A program made the position numbers and the translations under genes. Below are positions 31,477 through 39,314 of a DNA stretch of 40,948 nt, one piece after another; the first letter of the stretch is position 1; each line of letters starts with the position of its first letter. Location of the stretch: contig NZ_VTUZ01000065.1 in the NCBI RefSeq assembly GCF_008369935.1, positions 1 to 40,948 of the forward strand, in the 5' to 3' direction. The notes under the pieces were generated by a model that searched no databases, had not been told where the DNA came from, and saw only the letters and a program-made list of their open reading frames with translations. The stretch comes from Paraburkholderia panacisoli. GTDB lineage: Bacteria; Pseudomonadota; Gammaproteobacteria; Burkholderiales; Burkholderiaceae.

Positions 31477-32670
31477 ATGAAAATCATTCCCGAGATTACC
31501 CAGGCTCAAGCTGAGATCCAGGCAATTCGGCGCGACATTCACGCGCACCCGGAACTTTGCTACGAAGAAAACCGTACAGCGGACGTTGTCGCTCAGAAGC
31601 TCACGTCCTGGGGAATCGAAGTCACGCGCGGACTCGGCAAGACGGGTGTCGTCGGCGTGCTGCGTAACGGCTCCAGCCGCAAGGCAATCGGCTTGCGTGC
31701 CGACATGGACGCACTTCCGATCCAGGAACTCAACACGTTTGCTCATGCGTCCCAGCATACCGGCAAGATGCATGCGTGCGGCCACGACGGCCATACCGCC
31801 ATGCTGCTCGGCGCGGCGCAGTATCTTTCACAACACCGGAGTTTCGATGGCACCGTCGTGTTCATCTTTCAGCCGGCCGAGGAAGGCGGCGGAGGCGCAA
31901 AGGCCATGATCGAAGACGGACTGTTTGAACGCTTTCCGGTCGATGCCGTGTTCGCGCTTCACAACTGGCCGGGTATGGCTGCCGGCGAATTCGGCGCGCG
32001 GGTCGGCGCGACGCAGGCATCGAGCAACGAATTCCGCATTCAGGTAAAGGGTGTCGGCGCGCACGCGGCCATTCCGCACAACGGCATCGATCCGGTATTC
32101 ACCGCGATGCAGATCGGCACGGGCCTGCAGAGCATCATGACGCGCAACAAGCGTCCGATCGACGCGGCGGTCCTGTCGATCACGCAGATCAACGCGGGCG
32201 AAGCCGTCAACGTGATTCCCGATACGGCGACGCTTGCCGGCACGGTGCGCACGTTCTCGGTGGACGTGCTGGACCTGATCGAAACCCGCATGAAGCAGCT
32301 CGCCGAAGCGACGGCGCTCGCCTATGGTTGCAGCGTCGAGTTCTCGTTCAGGCGCAACTATCCCCCGACCGTCAATACGGAGAAGGAAACGCATTTCGCA
32401 CTGGGCGTGATGCAGGATATCGTGGGCAAGGATCAAGTGGAGACGAACATCGATCCGACCATGGGCGCTGAAGACTTCTCGTTCATGTTGCTCGAGAAGC
32501 CGGGCTGCTACGCGTACATCGGCAATGGTCACGGCGATCATCGGGACCACGGTCATGGTCTTGGCCCCTGCATGCTGCACAACACGAGCTATGACTTCAA
32601 CGACGACGTCCTGTCGCTAGGCTCGACCTACTGGGTGCGCCTCACCGAATCGTTCCTGACGCCCGCTTAA
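31477..32670 (+). CDS. M20 family metallo-amidohydrolase (hippurate hydrolase type)
   Basis: A 397-residue M20D amidohydrolase of the HipO/N-acyl-amino-acid deacylase group. Catalytic and metal residues are in RADMDALPI, HACGHDGHTAML (Cys101, His103), FQPAEEGGGG (Glu135, Glu136), LHNWPG (His162) and the C-terminal CMLHNTSYDFND. The dimerisation lid segment AHAAIPHNGIDPV is present. The reaction is hydrolysis of an N-acyl or indole/phenyl-acyl amino acid to the acid and the amino acid. A 42-base gap separates it from the DUF2817 gene. Confidence 0.91.
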   Translation: MKIIPEITQAQAEIQAIRRDIHAHPELCYEENRTADVVAQKLTSWGIEVTRGLGKTGVVGVLRNGSSRKAIGLRADMDALPIQELNTFAHASQHTGKMHACGHDGHTAMLLGAAQYLSQHRSFDGTVVFIFQPAEEGGGGAKAMIEDGLFERFPVDAVFALHNWPGMAAGEFGARVGATQASSNEFRIQVKGVGAHAAIPHNGIDPVFTAMQIGTGLQSIMTRNKRPIDAAVLSITQINAGEAVNVIPDTATLAGTVRTFSVDVLDLIETRMKQLAEATALAYGCSVEFSFRRNYPPTVNTEKETHFALGVMQDIVGKDQVETNIDPTMGAEDFSFMLLEKPGCYAYIGNGHGDHRDHGHGLGPCMLHNTSYDFNDDVLSLGSTYWVRLTESFLTPA

Positions 32671-32712
32671 GTGTCAGGCCGCGCGCAGACACACGTCTCA
32701 CGAGGAGAACCG

Positions 32713-33822
32713 ATGAACGATTCACAGTATTTCCAGCGGTCTTATGCGAGCGCGCGGGAGCGGTACGTGCGGGCCGCCGCGGCTATTCAGGCACGCGTGG
32801 AAAGGCACGTGATTCCGGGGCACCAGGGTCTCGAAGGCGAAGACCTGTCGACCGATGTCGTGCGGCTCGGCCCCGCCATGGCGCGGCGGATGCTCGTGCT
32901 GACGTCCGGCACACACGGGGTCGAGGGCTTCTGCGGCTCGGCGGCGCAGATCGCGTTGTTGCATGACCGACCGCTGCAGGCGTTACTCGACAAGCTGAAT
33001 GTCGCGATCCTGGTGGTCCACGCGATCAATCCGTACGGCTTCTCGTATTTGAGCCGCACGAACGAGGACAACGTCGATCTGAATCGCAACAGCATCGATT
33101 TCTCTCTGCCGCTGCCGGTCAATCCCGCCTATGACGATCTGCATGCATTGCTGGTGCCGTCGAGCTGGCCGCCGTCGGACGAAAACGCGGCGGCCATTGC
33201 GGACTACATCTCACAACGCGGTGAACAGGCCTATCAGCAGGCTCTGACAGTCGGACAATATCAGCATGCCGACGGCATGTTCTTTGGCGGCCATCGTGCG
33301 GTCTGGAGCACGCGGGTATTGCAGATGGTGTTCGAGCAGCATGGCACAGCGTGCGACAGCATTGGCTGGATCGATTTTCATACGGGACTGGGCCCGTACG
33401 GACATGGGGAGAAAATCTGCGTGGGGCAGATCGGTAACGGCGAGCTGCGGCGTGCCCGCAACTGGTGGGGTGCCGACGTGACCAGTCCGCTGGACGGCAC
33501 GTCGGTTGCGGCAAACGTAGCGGGACCAGTGCTCGACACGCTGCGCCGGACCTGCACGCATGCCGACACCACGGCGATCGCGATCGAATACGGCACGATT
33601 CCACTCGTCGACATGTTGCACATGCTGCGTGCCGATGTCTGGCTGCGCCAGCATCCCCAGGCGGAGAAGCAGCAGATCAGCGCGATCCACCAGGCTATTC
33701 GCGCAGCCTTCTACTGTGATGACGACGCATGGCGGGGGATGATTCTCGGACAGGCGCGCGCGGCGATTCTGCAAGCTGTCATGGGGCTGTCGCGCGAATC
33801 GGCGAGCGTCGGGTCAACGTGA
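32713..33822 (+). CDS. DUF2817 (M14-like carboxypeptidase superfamily) protein
   Basis: A 369-residue protein of DUF2817, distantly related to M14 zinc carboxypeptidases. The probable metal set is His68 and Glu71 in SGTHGVEGFCGS, with His of DFHTGLGPYGHGE, and Glu in AIEYGTIPL as the catalytic base. NPYGFSYLSRTNEDNVDLNRN is also family-typical. ATG 32713 follows GAGGAG; a GTG at 32671 directly after the preceding stop is less likely. In an operon with an MHS transporter and an amidohydrolase, it may release an amino acid from a modified or short peptide. Its function is inferred, not known. Confidence 0.88.
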   Translation: MNDSQYFQRSYASARERYVRAAAAIQARVERHVIPGHQGLEGEDLSTDVVRLGPAMARRMLVLTSGTHGVEGFCGSAAQIALLHDRPLQALLDKLNVAILVVHAINPYGFSYLSRTNEDNVDLNRNSIDFSLPLPVNPAYDDLHALLVPSSWPPSDENAAAIADYISQRGEQAYQQALTVGQYQHADGMFFGGHRAVWSTRVLQMVFEQHGTACDSIGWIDFHTGLGPYGHGEKICVGQIGNGELRRARNWWGADVTSPLDGTSVAANVAGPVLDTLRRTCTHADTTAIAIEYGTIPLVDMLHMLRADVWLRQHPQAEKQQISAIHQAIRAAFYCDDDAWRGMILGQARAAILQAVMGLSRESASVGST

Positions 33823-34205
33823 CCGGGGTGTCGAGTTGTGCGGCGCTGATGCATCGATTAAATGCTGAGTTTCTCAACGGTCGTCGGATCCGTTCCCAAG
33901 CGTCGGCGCAACCACACCGTGGCGATCGGAAAATCGATAAATAACGCGCGGCCAGTGCGCCGGAGGTGCGAGACGACAAAGCCAGATGCGGAACTCGGCA
34001 TTGACGTCGGCTATGTCCGTCGTGCACGTTGCAATCGCAAAGGTTCGGGCAAGGAAAATCGCGCGGAAGCTGGGAACCGGTCGGCGTCGATGGCAGTTGT
34101 CGTCGCTGCCTTGGGCCAAGCCGGTAAGCAGGCGCGCCGCGTTGTTGAACCAGGAATTCCAGGAACTCGCACAGCAACAGTTTCCGTGGATTGGAGAGCG
34201 CCGCG
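33823..34205. other. Gap without a recognised gene
   Basis: There are 383 bases between the DUF2817 gene and the left IS6-family fragment. Frames on both strands are open but arginine- or cysteine-rich and match nothing I know. This part may be an unidentified mobile element relic or the rest of the left IS copy in scrambled form. Confidence 0.45.
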
Positions 34206-34448
34206 TTACGTGGCCTTGGCGACGCACATCCCGGGGTTTTTAACGGCTTCCTTCAACAGCAGGATCGTCGTGTGAGCCAGAGACAAACCCCGTTCGGCCA
34301 CGCCCCGCAGGAAGTCCCCTTGGGGGATCATCTCGACCAGATCACGTAGGCTGAGCTTGTAGCGCAGGTACCAGCGCACACACAGAATGATCTCTCGATC
34401 AAAATGGCGGCCGCCGAACAACTCCTCTAGGCTCTTCAGCGTGTTCAT
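34206..34448 (-). pseudogene. IS6-family transposase, N-terminal fragment
   Basis: The frame reads MNTLKSLEELFGGRHFDREI, ILCVRWYLRYKLSLRDLVEM, then IPQGDFLRGV, then AERGLSLAHTTI. It matches the start of IS6-family DDE transposases (GRHF...ILxxVRWYxRYxLSxRDLxEMMAERGLxxxHTTI). A 27-base in-frame insertion separates VEM from AERG. After HTTI the conserved continuation is lost, including all DDE residues, and the frame ends in unrelated sequence. The gene start lies 68 bases from the terminal repeat at 34501-34516. It is the inner, cargo-facing end of a left IS copy. Confidence 0.82.
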
Positions 34449-34500
34449 TGCGGGACATCAGTTCGTTTCGTTCCGACAACTCCAACCGATTCGCCGATCC

Positions 34501-34516
34501 CATTTGCACCAGAGCC
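34501..34516 (-). repeat. IS6-like terminal inverted repeat (left copy, inner end)
   Basis: Read on the minus strand this is GGCTCTGGTGCAAATG, close to the IS6-family ends known from other members (GGCNCTGTTGCAAA). It resembles the right-copy end at 38960 (GGCTGTGTCGCAATA). It marks the left border of the cargo. Confidence 0.7.
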
Positions 34517-34530
34517 TCCGGCGTGAAGTG

Positions 34531-35229
34531 TCACGTCCGCGAGGACGGCCTGTCCGTACTGGCAAGATAGAGGTAAGTCATGAGCTTCCACTCGCGCCGC
34601 AACTCATCGCTGAAGAGATCGTCGCCGTAAAGAATGGCCCTATGCAATAGTGCTTCTCCAGCCGACTCGATGACAAACGCCGCTAGCCGCAGGTCCGGCC
34701 TGGGCACAGGCTCCCCGCATCGGCGAAGTGCGCTTTCGAGAAGGTCCACAATGGCGAGAGAAACGCGTCTCAGGTGCTGTGTCTTGCTCACCTTGCCCAT
34801 CTGATCGAGAAGAACGCGATGCAAGGCAAGATCTTTCGTATACGCGTCCACACTTGTATCGATCCACGCGTCGACCAGTGGCGCGATTCCTTTGCCCTCA
34901 ACTTCCTTGAAGGCCTTGGCGTACGTGTCGAGCAGGTTGTCACAATGGCGTTTGATCAGTTTCGCGACGAGGGCTTCCTTGCTGGTGAAGTACTCATAAA
35001 GTGAACCGACGCTAACGCCAGCGGTTTCCGCAATGCGCGTCGTACTCGTGGCATCAAATCCATCCCTTATCAACAACTGCCGAGCAGCCTCGAGAATGGC
35101 GTCAACGGTCATCTGGGACCGTCCTTGCCGCGGCCTGCGGCGCACGGCGATCTCCGCGTTCGCGCCGAATTTTCGACTTTTGGCAGGCACCTCTTCCTCC
35201 CCGGCAACAATGTTCGCGGCAGCCACCAT
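34531..35229 (-). CDS. TetR family transcriptional regulator
   Basis: A 232-residue TetR-type regulator. After a basic linker (RRRPRQGRSQMTVDAILEAA) comes RQLLIRDGFDATSTTRIAET, AGVSVGSLYEYFTSKEALVA (helix-turn-helix about residues 48-90), then a TetR_C-type ligand domain. It is divergent from the acyl-CoA ligase gene with a 293-base shared promoter region, and is the probable repressor of the ligase/isomerase/flavoprotein genes, with a CoA ester or the free acid as inducer. Its stop codon lies 15 bases from the left IS terminal repeat. Confidence 0.9.
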   Translation of the reverse strand: MVAAANIVAGEEEVPAKSRKFGANAEIAVRRRPRQGRSQMTVDAILEAARQLLIRDGFDATSTTRIAETAGVSVGSLYEYFTSKEALVAKLIKRHCDNLLDTYAKAFKEVEGKGIAPLVDAWIDTSVDAYTKDLALHRVLLDQMGKVSKTQHLRRVSLAIVDLLESALRRCGEPVPRPDLRLAAFVIESAGEALLHRAILYGDDLFSDELRREWKLMTYLYLASTDRPSSRT

Positions 35230-35522
35230 CGTGGCGCGAACTACGCCATATAGATTGTAGCCCTATGCGCGCGTGGTCGAATTTCGAGGGCATCGGATAT
35301 CCGGGTAGATCCGAGTAGGCGTCTGGCAAGTCGCGCGGGCAGGCAAGAAGAAGGGCAGTGTGGTGGGCCGGCGCTGGGGCGCCGAAATCCGAATAGAGGC
35401 AAAAAAGTGTGCCGCCTATGATGGGGGCGTAGTCAGGGTGCGCCTCCCGCTGGGCATATGTTGCGCACACTATTACAAGGATCTTACGCTTGGTTGAACG
35501 GATAGAAGGAAACATAAGTCAC

Positions 35523-37154
35523 ATGGAACATGCCGCTTCACACGACCTGTCGTACTGGCCCGCAGACCAAACCGAGCCATTCCTGGAACTCAGCATTGGG
35601 GATGCGCTCACGAATGCAGCAGAGCGTTGGGAAAACGAAGTTGCGCTGGTTGAGGGTGTAAGCGGGACCGGGAGGCGTCGCTGGACGTATGGCGAGTTGC
35701 TGACGCAATCACGCAAAGTAGCGGGCGCGCTTCTGAACCGCTTTCGCCCAGGCGAGCACGTCGCAGTGTGGGCATCCAACCGTCCGGAGTGGGTGCATAT
35801 CGAACTTGGTGCAGCACTTGCCGGTATTACGCTCGTCACTGTGAACCCGGCGTATCTCGCTTCGGAGCTCAAGTATGTTCTCAAGCAGTCACAGGCCTGC
35901 GGAATTATCCTGGAACCAGAGTATCGCGAACGGAACCTCGCAGCTGTCGTGGATGAAGTCAGACCTGATCTGCCACGCTTGCGGGAAATCATTTCGCTGA
36001 AGAGTTGGGCAGACCTCGTTGATGGTTCGTCAGAGTTCGCCGCGTTGCCACGTGTTGAACCTGGCGATATAGCCCAGATTCAATACACATCAGGCACCAC
36101 AGGCTTCCCCAAGGGCGCGCTTCTAACCCATCGCGGGTTGGCAAACAATGGGCGAATCTATGCGCAAGTTATCGGCGCGCGCAGAGGCGACGTATGGGTC
36201 AACCCAATGCCCCTGTTTCATACCGCCGGGTGCGGTCTCGTGACTTTGGGAGCATTGCAGACGGGAGGGACTCATGTTCTTCCGCCGACTTTCGATCCGG
36301 CGCTGATGCTGGATCTGTTCGAGTCGGAGCGCGGCACCTTGATGTCTGCAGTCCCAACTATGATGGTTCGTATCCTGGATCACCCGGATCTGGCAGCCTT
36401 CGACCTGAGTTCATGGAGACTCGCAACACTCGGCGGTGCACCGGTCTCGGCTGAGCTTGTGCGGCGGATCGAGCGTACTCTTCACGTTAAGGTGGGCATT
36501 GGTTTCGGGCAAACGGAAGCATCGCCCTATATCACTCATACACGCGAGAATGAGTCCCGATCGGGTTGGGAATTGACAGTCGGGCGGCCTATGCCTCAGA
36601 TTGAAGTCAAAGTGGCCGATCCACATAGCGGCGAGACGGTGCCAATAGGCACATTAGGTGAAATCTGGACTCGGGGACGCTGCGTCACCAAGGGTTATTT
36701 TGACAACGAGGAAGCGACGCGACAGGCGCTGACCAACGATGGCTGGCTTCGAACGGGCGATCTGGGTTCGATGGCAAGCGACGGTTATCTCACCATTCAG
36801 GGAAGAATGAAGGAGATGATCATTCGCGGTGGAGAAAACGTATATCCTCGCGAAATCGAGGAAGTTTTGCTTAGCCATCCTGACGTTGCAGGCGCTTGCG
36901 TGGTCGGGTTGCCCGACGCCGAATGGGGCGAGATAATCGCTGCCTTCATCCAGCTCAGAGCCGGACGTGCCGAAGGAGAGAGTGAGCTTACGACCTTTTG
37001 TCGCGATCGTCTCGCATCATACAAGACGCCACGGGTCTGGCGTTTCGTCGACGAGTTCCCTCAGACTGCATCGGGGAAGGTTCAGAAATATGTATTGCGT
37101 GAGCAGCTCCTTAAAGAAGCACGTGCGAAAAAACCAACGGACGGCAGCTCGTAA
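35523..37154 (+). CDS. AMP-dependent acyl-CoA ligase
   Basis: A 543-residue member of the ANL superfamily. The phosphate-binding loop YTSGTTGFPKG is at 188-198, then NPMPLFHTAGCGL, GFGQTEASP, the hinge region GWLRTGDLGSMASDGYLTIQ GRMKE (given in parts), GGENVYPREIEE and the C-terminal lysine region TASGKVQKYVLRE. The enzyme forms an acyl-adenylate and then a CoA thioester; the substrate is probably a medium-chain or cyclic carboxylic acid. ATG 35523 has AAGGA 11 bases upstream; a TTG at 35490 is an alternative. It leads a plus-strand operon with the next two genes and is likely controlled by the divergent TetR protein. Confidence 0.92.
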   Translation: MEHAASHDLSYWPADQTEPFLELSIGDALTNAAERWENEVALVEGVSGTGRRRWTYGELLTQSRKVAGALLNRFRPGEHVAVWASNRPEWVHIELGAALAGITLVTVNPAYLASELKYVLKQSQACGIILEPEYRERNLAAVVDEVRPDLPRLREIISLKSWADLVDGSSEFAALPRVEPGDIAQIQYTSGTTGFPKGALLTHRGLANNGRIYAQVIGARRGDVWVNPMPLFHTAGCGLVTLGALQTGGTHVLPPTFDPALMLDLFESERGTLMSAVPTMMVRILDHPDLAAFDLSSWRLATLGGAPVSAELVRRIERTLHVKVGIGFGQTEASPYITHTRENESRSGWELTVGRPMPQIEVKVADPHSGETVPIGTLGEIWTRGRCVTKGYFDNEEATRQALTNDGWLRTGDLGSMASDGYLTIQGRMKEMIIRGGENVYPREIEEVLLSHPDVAGACVVGLPDAEWGEIIAAFIQLRAGRAEGESELTTFCRDRLASYKTPRVWRFVDEFPQTASGKVQKYVLREQLLKEARAKKPTDGSS

Positions 37155-37265
37155 TCTGACGGTTACGCGCTAGCGAGGACGAACTTCCGCCGGGGTGATT
37201 TTCTTCAAAAGTTCGCTGGAATTAGAGGATACGGGCAAGGCACTCAAATTTGCCCAACGAAACTT

Positions 37266-37898
37266 ATGGATTCGATCGCGTTTTATTTCGACTTTGTCTC
37301 GCCCTACGCGTACCTCGCATCGAATGCGATTGAGGCCTTGGCAGACCGTCACGGTAAAAGACTTGATTGGTTGCCATTCAGGCTTGGCGTTGCGGTTGTA
37401 AAGGTAATGGGGTTGAAGCCGCTGCTTGATACGCCGCTCAAAGGCACCTATGTCCGTCATGACGCGTCACGGATGGCGAAAGTATTAGGTATGCCGCTTA
37501 CAGATGATTTCTCCATGTTTGACCCTGTGCCTGCCCAGCAGTTGATGTGCACGCAACCGCCTGAACAGCGACCGGTGCTGGCGAAAGCGTTGTTGAGTGC
37601 ACGTTGGGCCGAAGGGCGGCACCTCGGTGACATGGACATCCTGCTCGATGTTGCCCAGAAGGCGGTGGGCATCGACAGGCAACGTTTCCGGGAAGCCATT
37701 GAGTCGCCTGAGTCGCGTAGAGCCGTCAACGAGGCGACCCAGGCTGCGGTCTCCCGGGGGGTGTTTGGCTCCCCAACATTCGCAGTTGGAAACGAACTGT
37801 TCTGGGGCGGGGACCGCATCTGGCTACTCGATCAGTTCCTTGCCGCTGGCAAGCAGTATGTGCCGGCAGCGGCCACACCTCTCACACCACAGTGCTAA
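37266..37898 (+). CDS. DsbA-fold 2-hydroxychromene-2-carboxylate isomerase-like protein
   Basis: A 210-residue protein of the kappa-GST/HCCA isomerase family. The start SIAFYFDFVSPYAYLASNAI carries the Ser12 that activates glutathione in this family. WLPFRLGV, DVAQKAVGIDRQRFREAI and the cis-Pro region GVFGSPTFAVGNELFWGGDR follow. HCCA isomerases use glutathione to isomerise ring-opening products in naphthalene-type catabolism; other members act on other isomerisable intermediates. It lies between an acyl-CoA ligase and an NPD-like flavoprotein. The 111-base gap upstream has no promoter I can recognise, and the start lacks a strong ribosome site. Confidence 0.88.
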   Translation: MDSIAFYFDFVSPYAYLASNAIEALADRHGKRLDWLPFRLGVAVVKVMGLKPLLDTPLKGTYVRHDASRMAKVLGMPLTDDFSMFDPVPAQQLMCTQPPEQRPVLAKALLSARWAEGRHLGDMDILLDVAQKAVGIDRQRFREAIESPESRRAVNEATQAAVSRGVFGSPTFAVGNELFWGGDRIWLLDQFLAAGKQYVPAAATPLTPQC

Positions 37899-37959
37899 TT
37901 TGCGCGTGAGCGCCAGCCGGAATTCCGGGTGGCGGAAATCAAAGCTTTGAGGAGCCAGC

Positions 37960-38958
37960 ATGAAGACACGTATAACCAAGCTTTTCCAGATTAAATATCC
38001 CATCATTCAGGGAGGGATGCATTACGTCGGCCTCGCGGAACTTGCCTCTGCGGTTTCCAATGCCGGCGGCTTGGGCATTGTCACTGCCTTGACACAGAAG
38101 ACGCCTGAACTGCTTGCAAAGGAAATTGCCCGGTGCCGGGAAATGACCGATCAGCCGTTTGGCGTGAATCTTACGTTCCTTCCGACGTTTTCGGCCCCTC
38201 CCTATCCTGAGTACATCGACGCTATCAAGCAGGGCGGGGTGCGTATCGTCGAGACGGCCGGTCGCAATCCGGAGCCATACATTGGTAGTCTCAAGGACGC
38301 GGGTATCAAGGTCTTTCACAAGTGCACGTCCATACGTCATGCCCTTAAAGCACAACAGATAGGATGCGATGCTGTTACCGTGGATGGATTTGAATGCGGA
38401 GGCCATCCGGGAGAGGACGATATTCCGAATATGATCCTGCTGCCCCGTGCGGCAGACGAGTTGACCATTCCAACTATTGCTTCCGGTGGCATGGCTAACG
38501 GACGCAGTCTGGTGGCTGCGCTCGCGCTGGGTTCTGAGGGCATCAGCATGGGCACACGGTTTGTTGCCACGCAAGAAGCGCCGGTTCATGAGAACGTAAA
38601 AAAGGCGATAGTCAACTCATCCGAGTTGGACACGCGGCTGATCATGCGTGGCCTGCGAAATACTGAGCGTGTGCTCAACAATGCAGGTGTAGAACGTCTT
38701 CTGGAGATTGAACGCCAGAAGGGAAACAATCTTCGTATCGATGACATCATTGACCAGGTGGCGGGTGTTTATCCCAAAGTAATGCGCGACGGTCTGGTGG
38801 ATTCCGGCGCCTGGAGCTGTGGCATGGTTGCCGGCTTGATTCACGATGTTCCGACCGTAAAGGCACTTATTGATACTATTATCGACGAAGCGGACAAGCT
38901 CATCACATCAAGGCTTCACTCGATGCTTGATGGCGCAAGCGTAGACAAGCCGAATTAA
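37960..38958 (+). CDS. Nitronate monooxygenase/2-nitropropane dioxygenase-like flavoprotein
   Basis: A 332-residue TIM-barrel FMN protein. It has the start YPIIQGGMHYVGLAELASAV, SNAGGLGIVTALTQKTPELL, PFGVNLTFLPTF, VDGFECGGHPGEDDIPN (with the usual His), IASGGMANGRSLVAALALGS and GISMGTRFVATQEAPVH. This subgroup includes enzymes that act on CoA-bound ring intermediates (the IpdC type of the steroid pathway in actinobacteria), not only nitronate oxidases. With a CoA ligase and a TetR regulator in the same cassette, that kind of role is a reasonable inference. Its TAA ends one base before the right IS terminal repeat. GGAGCCAGC precedes the ATG. Confidence 0.9.
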   Translation: MKTRITKLFQIKYPIIQGGMHYVGLAELASAVSNAGGLGIVTALTQKTPELLAKEIARCREMTDQPFGVNLTFLPTFSAPPYPEYIDAIKQGGVRIVETAGRNPEPYIGSLKDAGIKVFHKCTSIRHALKAQQIGCDAVTVDGFECGGHPGEDDIPNMILLPRAADELTIPTIASGGMANGRSLVAALALGSEGISMGTRFVATQEAPVHENVKKAIVNSSELDTRLIMRGLRNTERVLNNAGVERLLEIERQKGNNLRIDDIIDQVAGVYPKVMRDGLVDSGAWSCGMVAGLIHDVPTVKALIDTIIDEADKLITSRLHSMLDGASVDKPN

Positions 38959-38959
38959 A

Positions 38960-38975
38960 GGCTGTGTCGCAATAT
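38960..38975 (+). repeat. IS6-like terminal inverted repeat (right copy, inner end)
   Basis: GGCTGTGTCGCAATAT begins one base after the stop codon of the flavoprotein gene and resembles the left-copy end (GGCTCTGGTGCAAAT). The transposase stop codon of the right copy lies about 62 bases inside it. Confidence 0.68.
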
Positions 38976-39021
38976 CGAAGATGGGTTGAGCGAACTTCCG
39001 GAATGAACAGGATTGCTTACG

Positions 39022-39192
39022 TTACAAGAGAATAGAATTGATCGGCAGCAGTCGCCGTGATGCCATTTCACGCATCGGCCCCTTGCGGAGCATGTGCATG
39101 ATCTCGATGCCGGACAGGATGATGCGCGCGCAGCGGAAATCCTTGAACCCCATCTTCGGTTTGATGATGCGTTTAATGGCGAGGTGGTCCTG
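39022..39192 (-). pseudogene. IS6-family transposase, C-terminal exon (gene split by a group II intron)
   Basis: The frame starting exactly at the predicted 3' splice site reads QDHLAIKRIIKPKMGFKDFR, CARIILSGIEIMHMLRKGPM, REMASRRLLPINSILL and stops at 39022. IS6-family transposases end with (V/I)EQDHxAIKR...P MxGFKxFxxAxxxLxGIExxHxxRKGQ; the E of the DDE triad sits in this region. The part before QDH is replaced by the intron 3' end. The N-terminal exon would lie beyond 40948. It is on the minus strand like the left fragment, and may still yield a full transposase if the intron splices. Confidence 0.82.
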
Positions 39193-39230
39193 GTCGGGTA
39201 GCCGTACCACATTGCTGTGGTACGGCCCCC
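39193..39230 (-). ncRNA. Group II intron domain VI
   Basis: GCCGTACCAC / GTGGTACGGC is a 10-bp perfect stem with a six-base loop. A further GGG/CCC pairing below it leaves T and A (39200, 39199) bulged. The bulged A is the expected branch point. Confidence 0.78.
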
Positions 39231-39233
39231 TAA

Positions 39234-39267
39234 GAACCGTACGTGCGCCTTTAGGAGCATACGGCTC
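39234..39267 (-). ncRNA. Group II intron domain V
   Basis: A 34-base element on the minus strand starts GAGCCGTATG, ends CGTACGGTTC and has the short inner stem and loop of domain V. The length and the GAGCCGTAT...GTACGGTTC pairing match domain V of bacterial group II introns, the catalytic core of splicing. Confidence 0.9.
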
Positions 39268-39314
39268 AAGCCTCTACAAAGGCATCTGTCGACACCCGGT
39301 GGTACAACTTCTTT

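Larger units (their letters stand above)
34206..39192. mobile_element. Remnant of an IS6-type pseudo-compound transposon
   Basis: A 4.4-kb segment (34517-38959) with four cargo genes is bordered by two IS6-family pieces, both transcribed on the minus strand. The left piece keeps only the N-terminal transposase end and the right piece (in the window) only the C-terminal end; these are the two ends that would face the cargo if two full IS copies in direct orientation flanked it. Each piece carries a terminal repeat at the cargo side. The TetR gene ends 15 bases inside the left repeat and the nitronate-monooxygenase-like gene ends 1 base before the right repeat. Confidence 0.7.
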
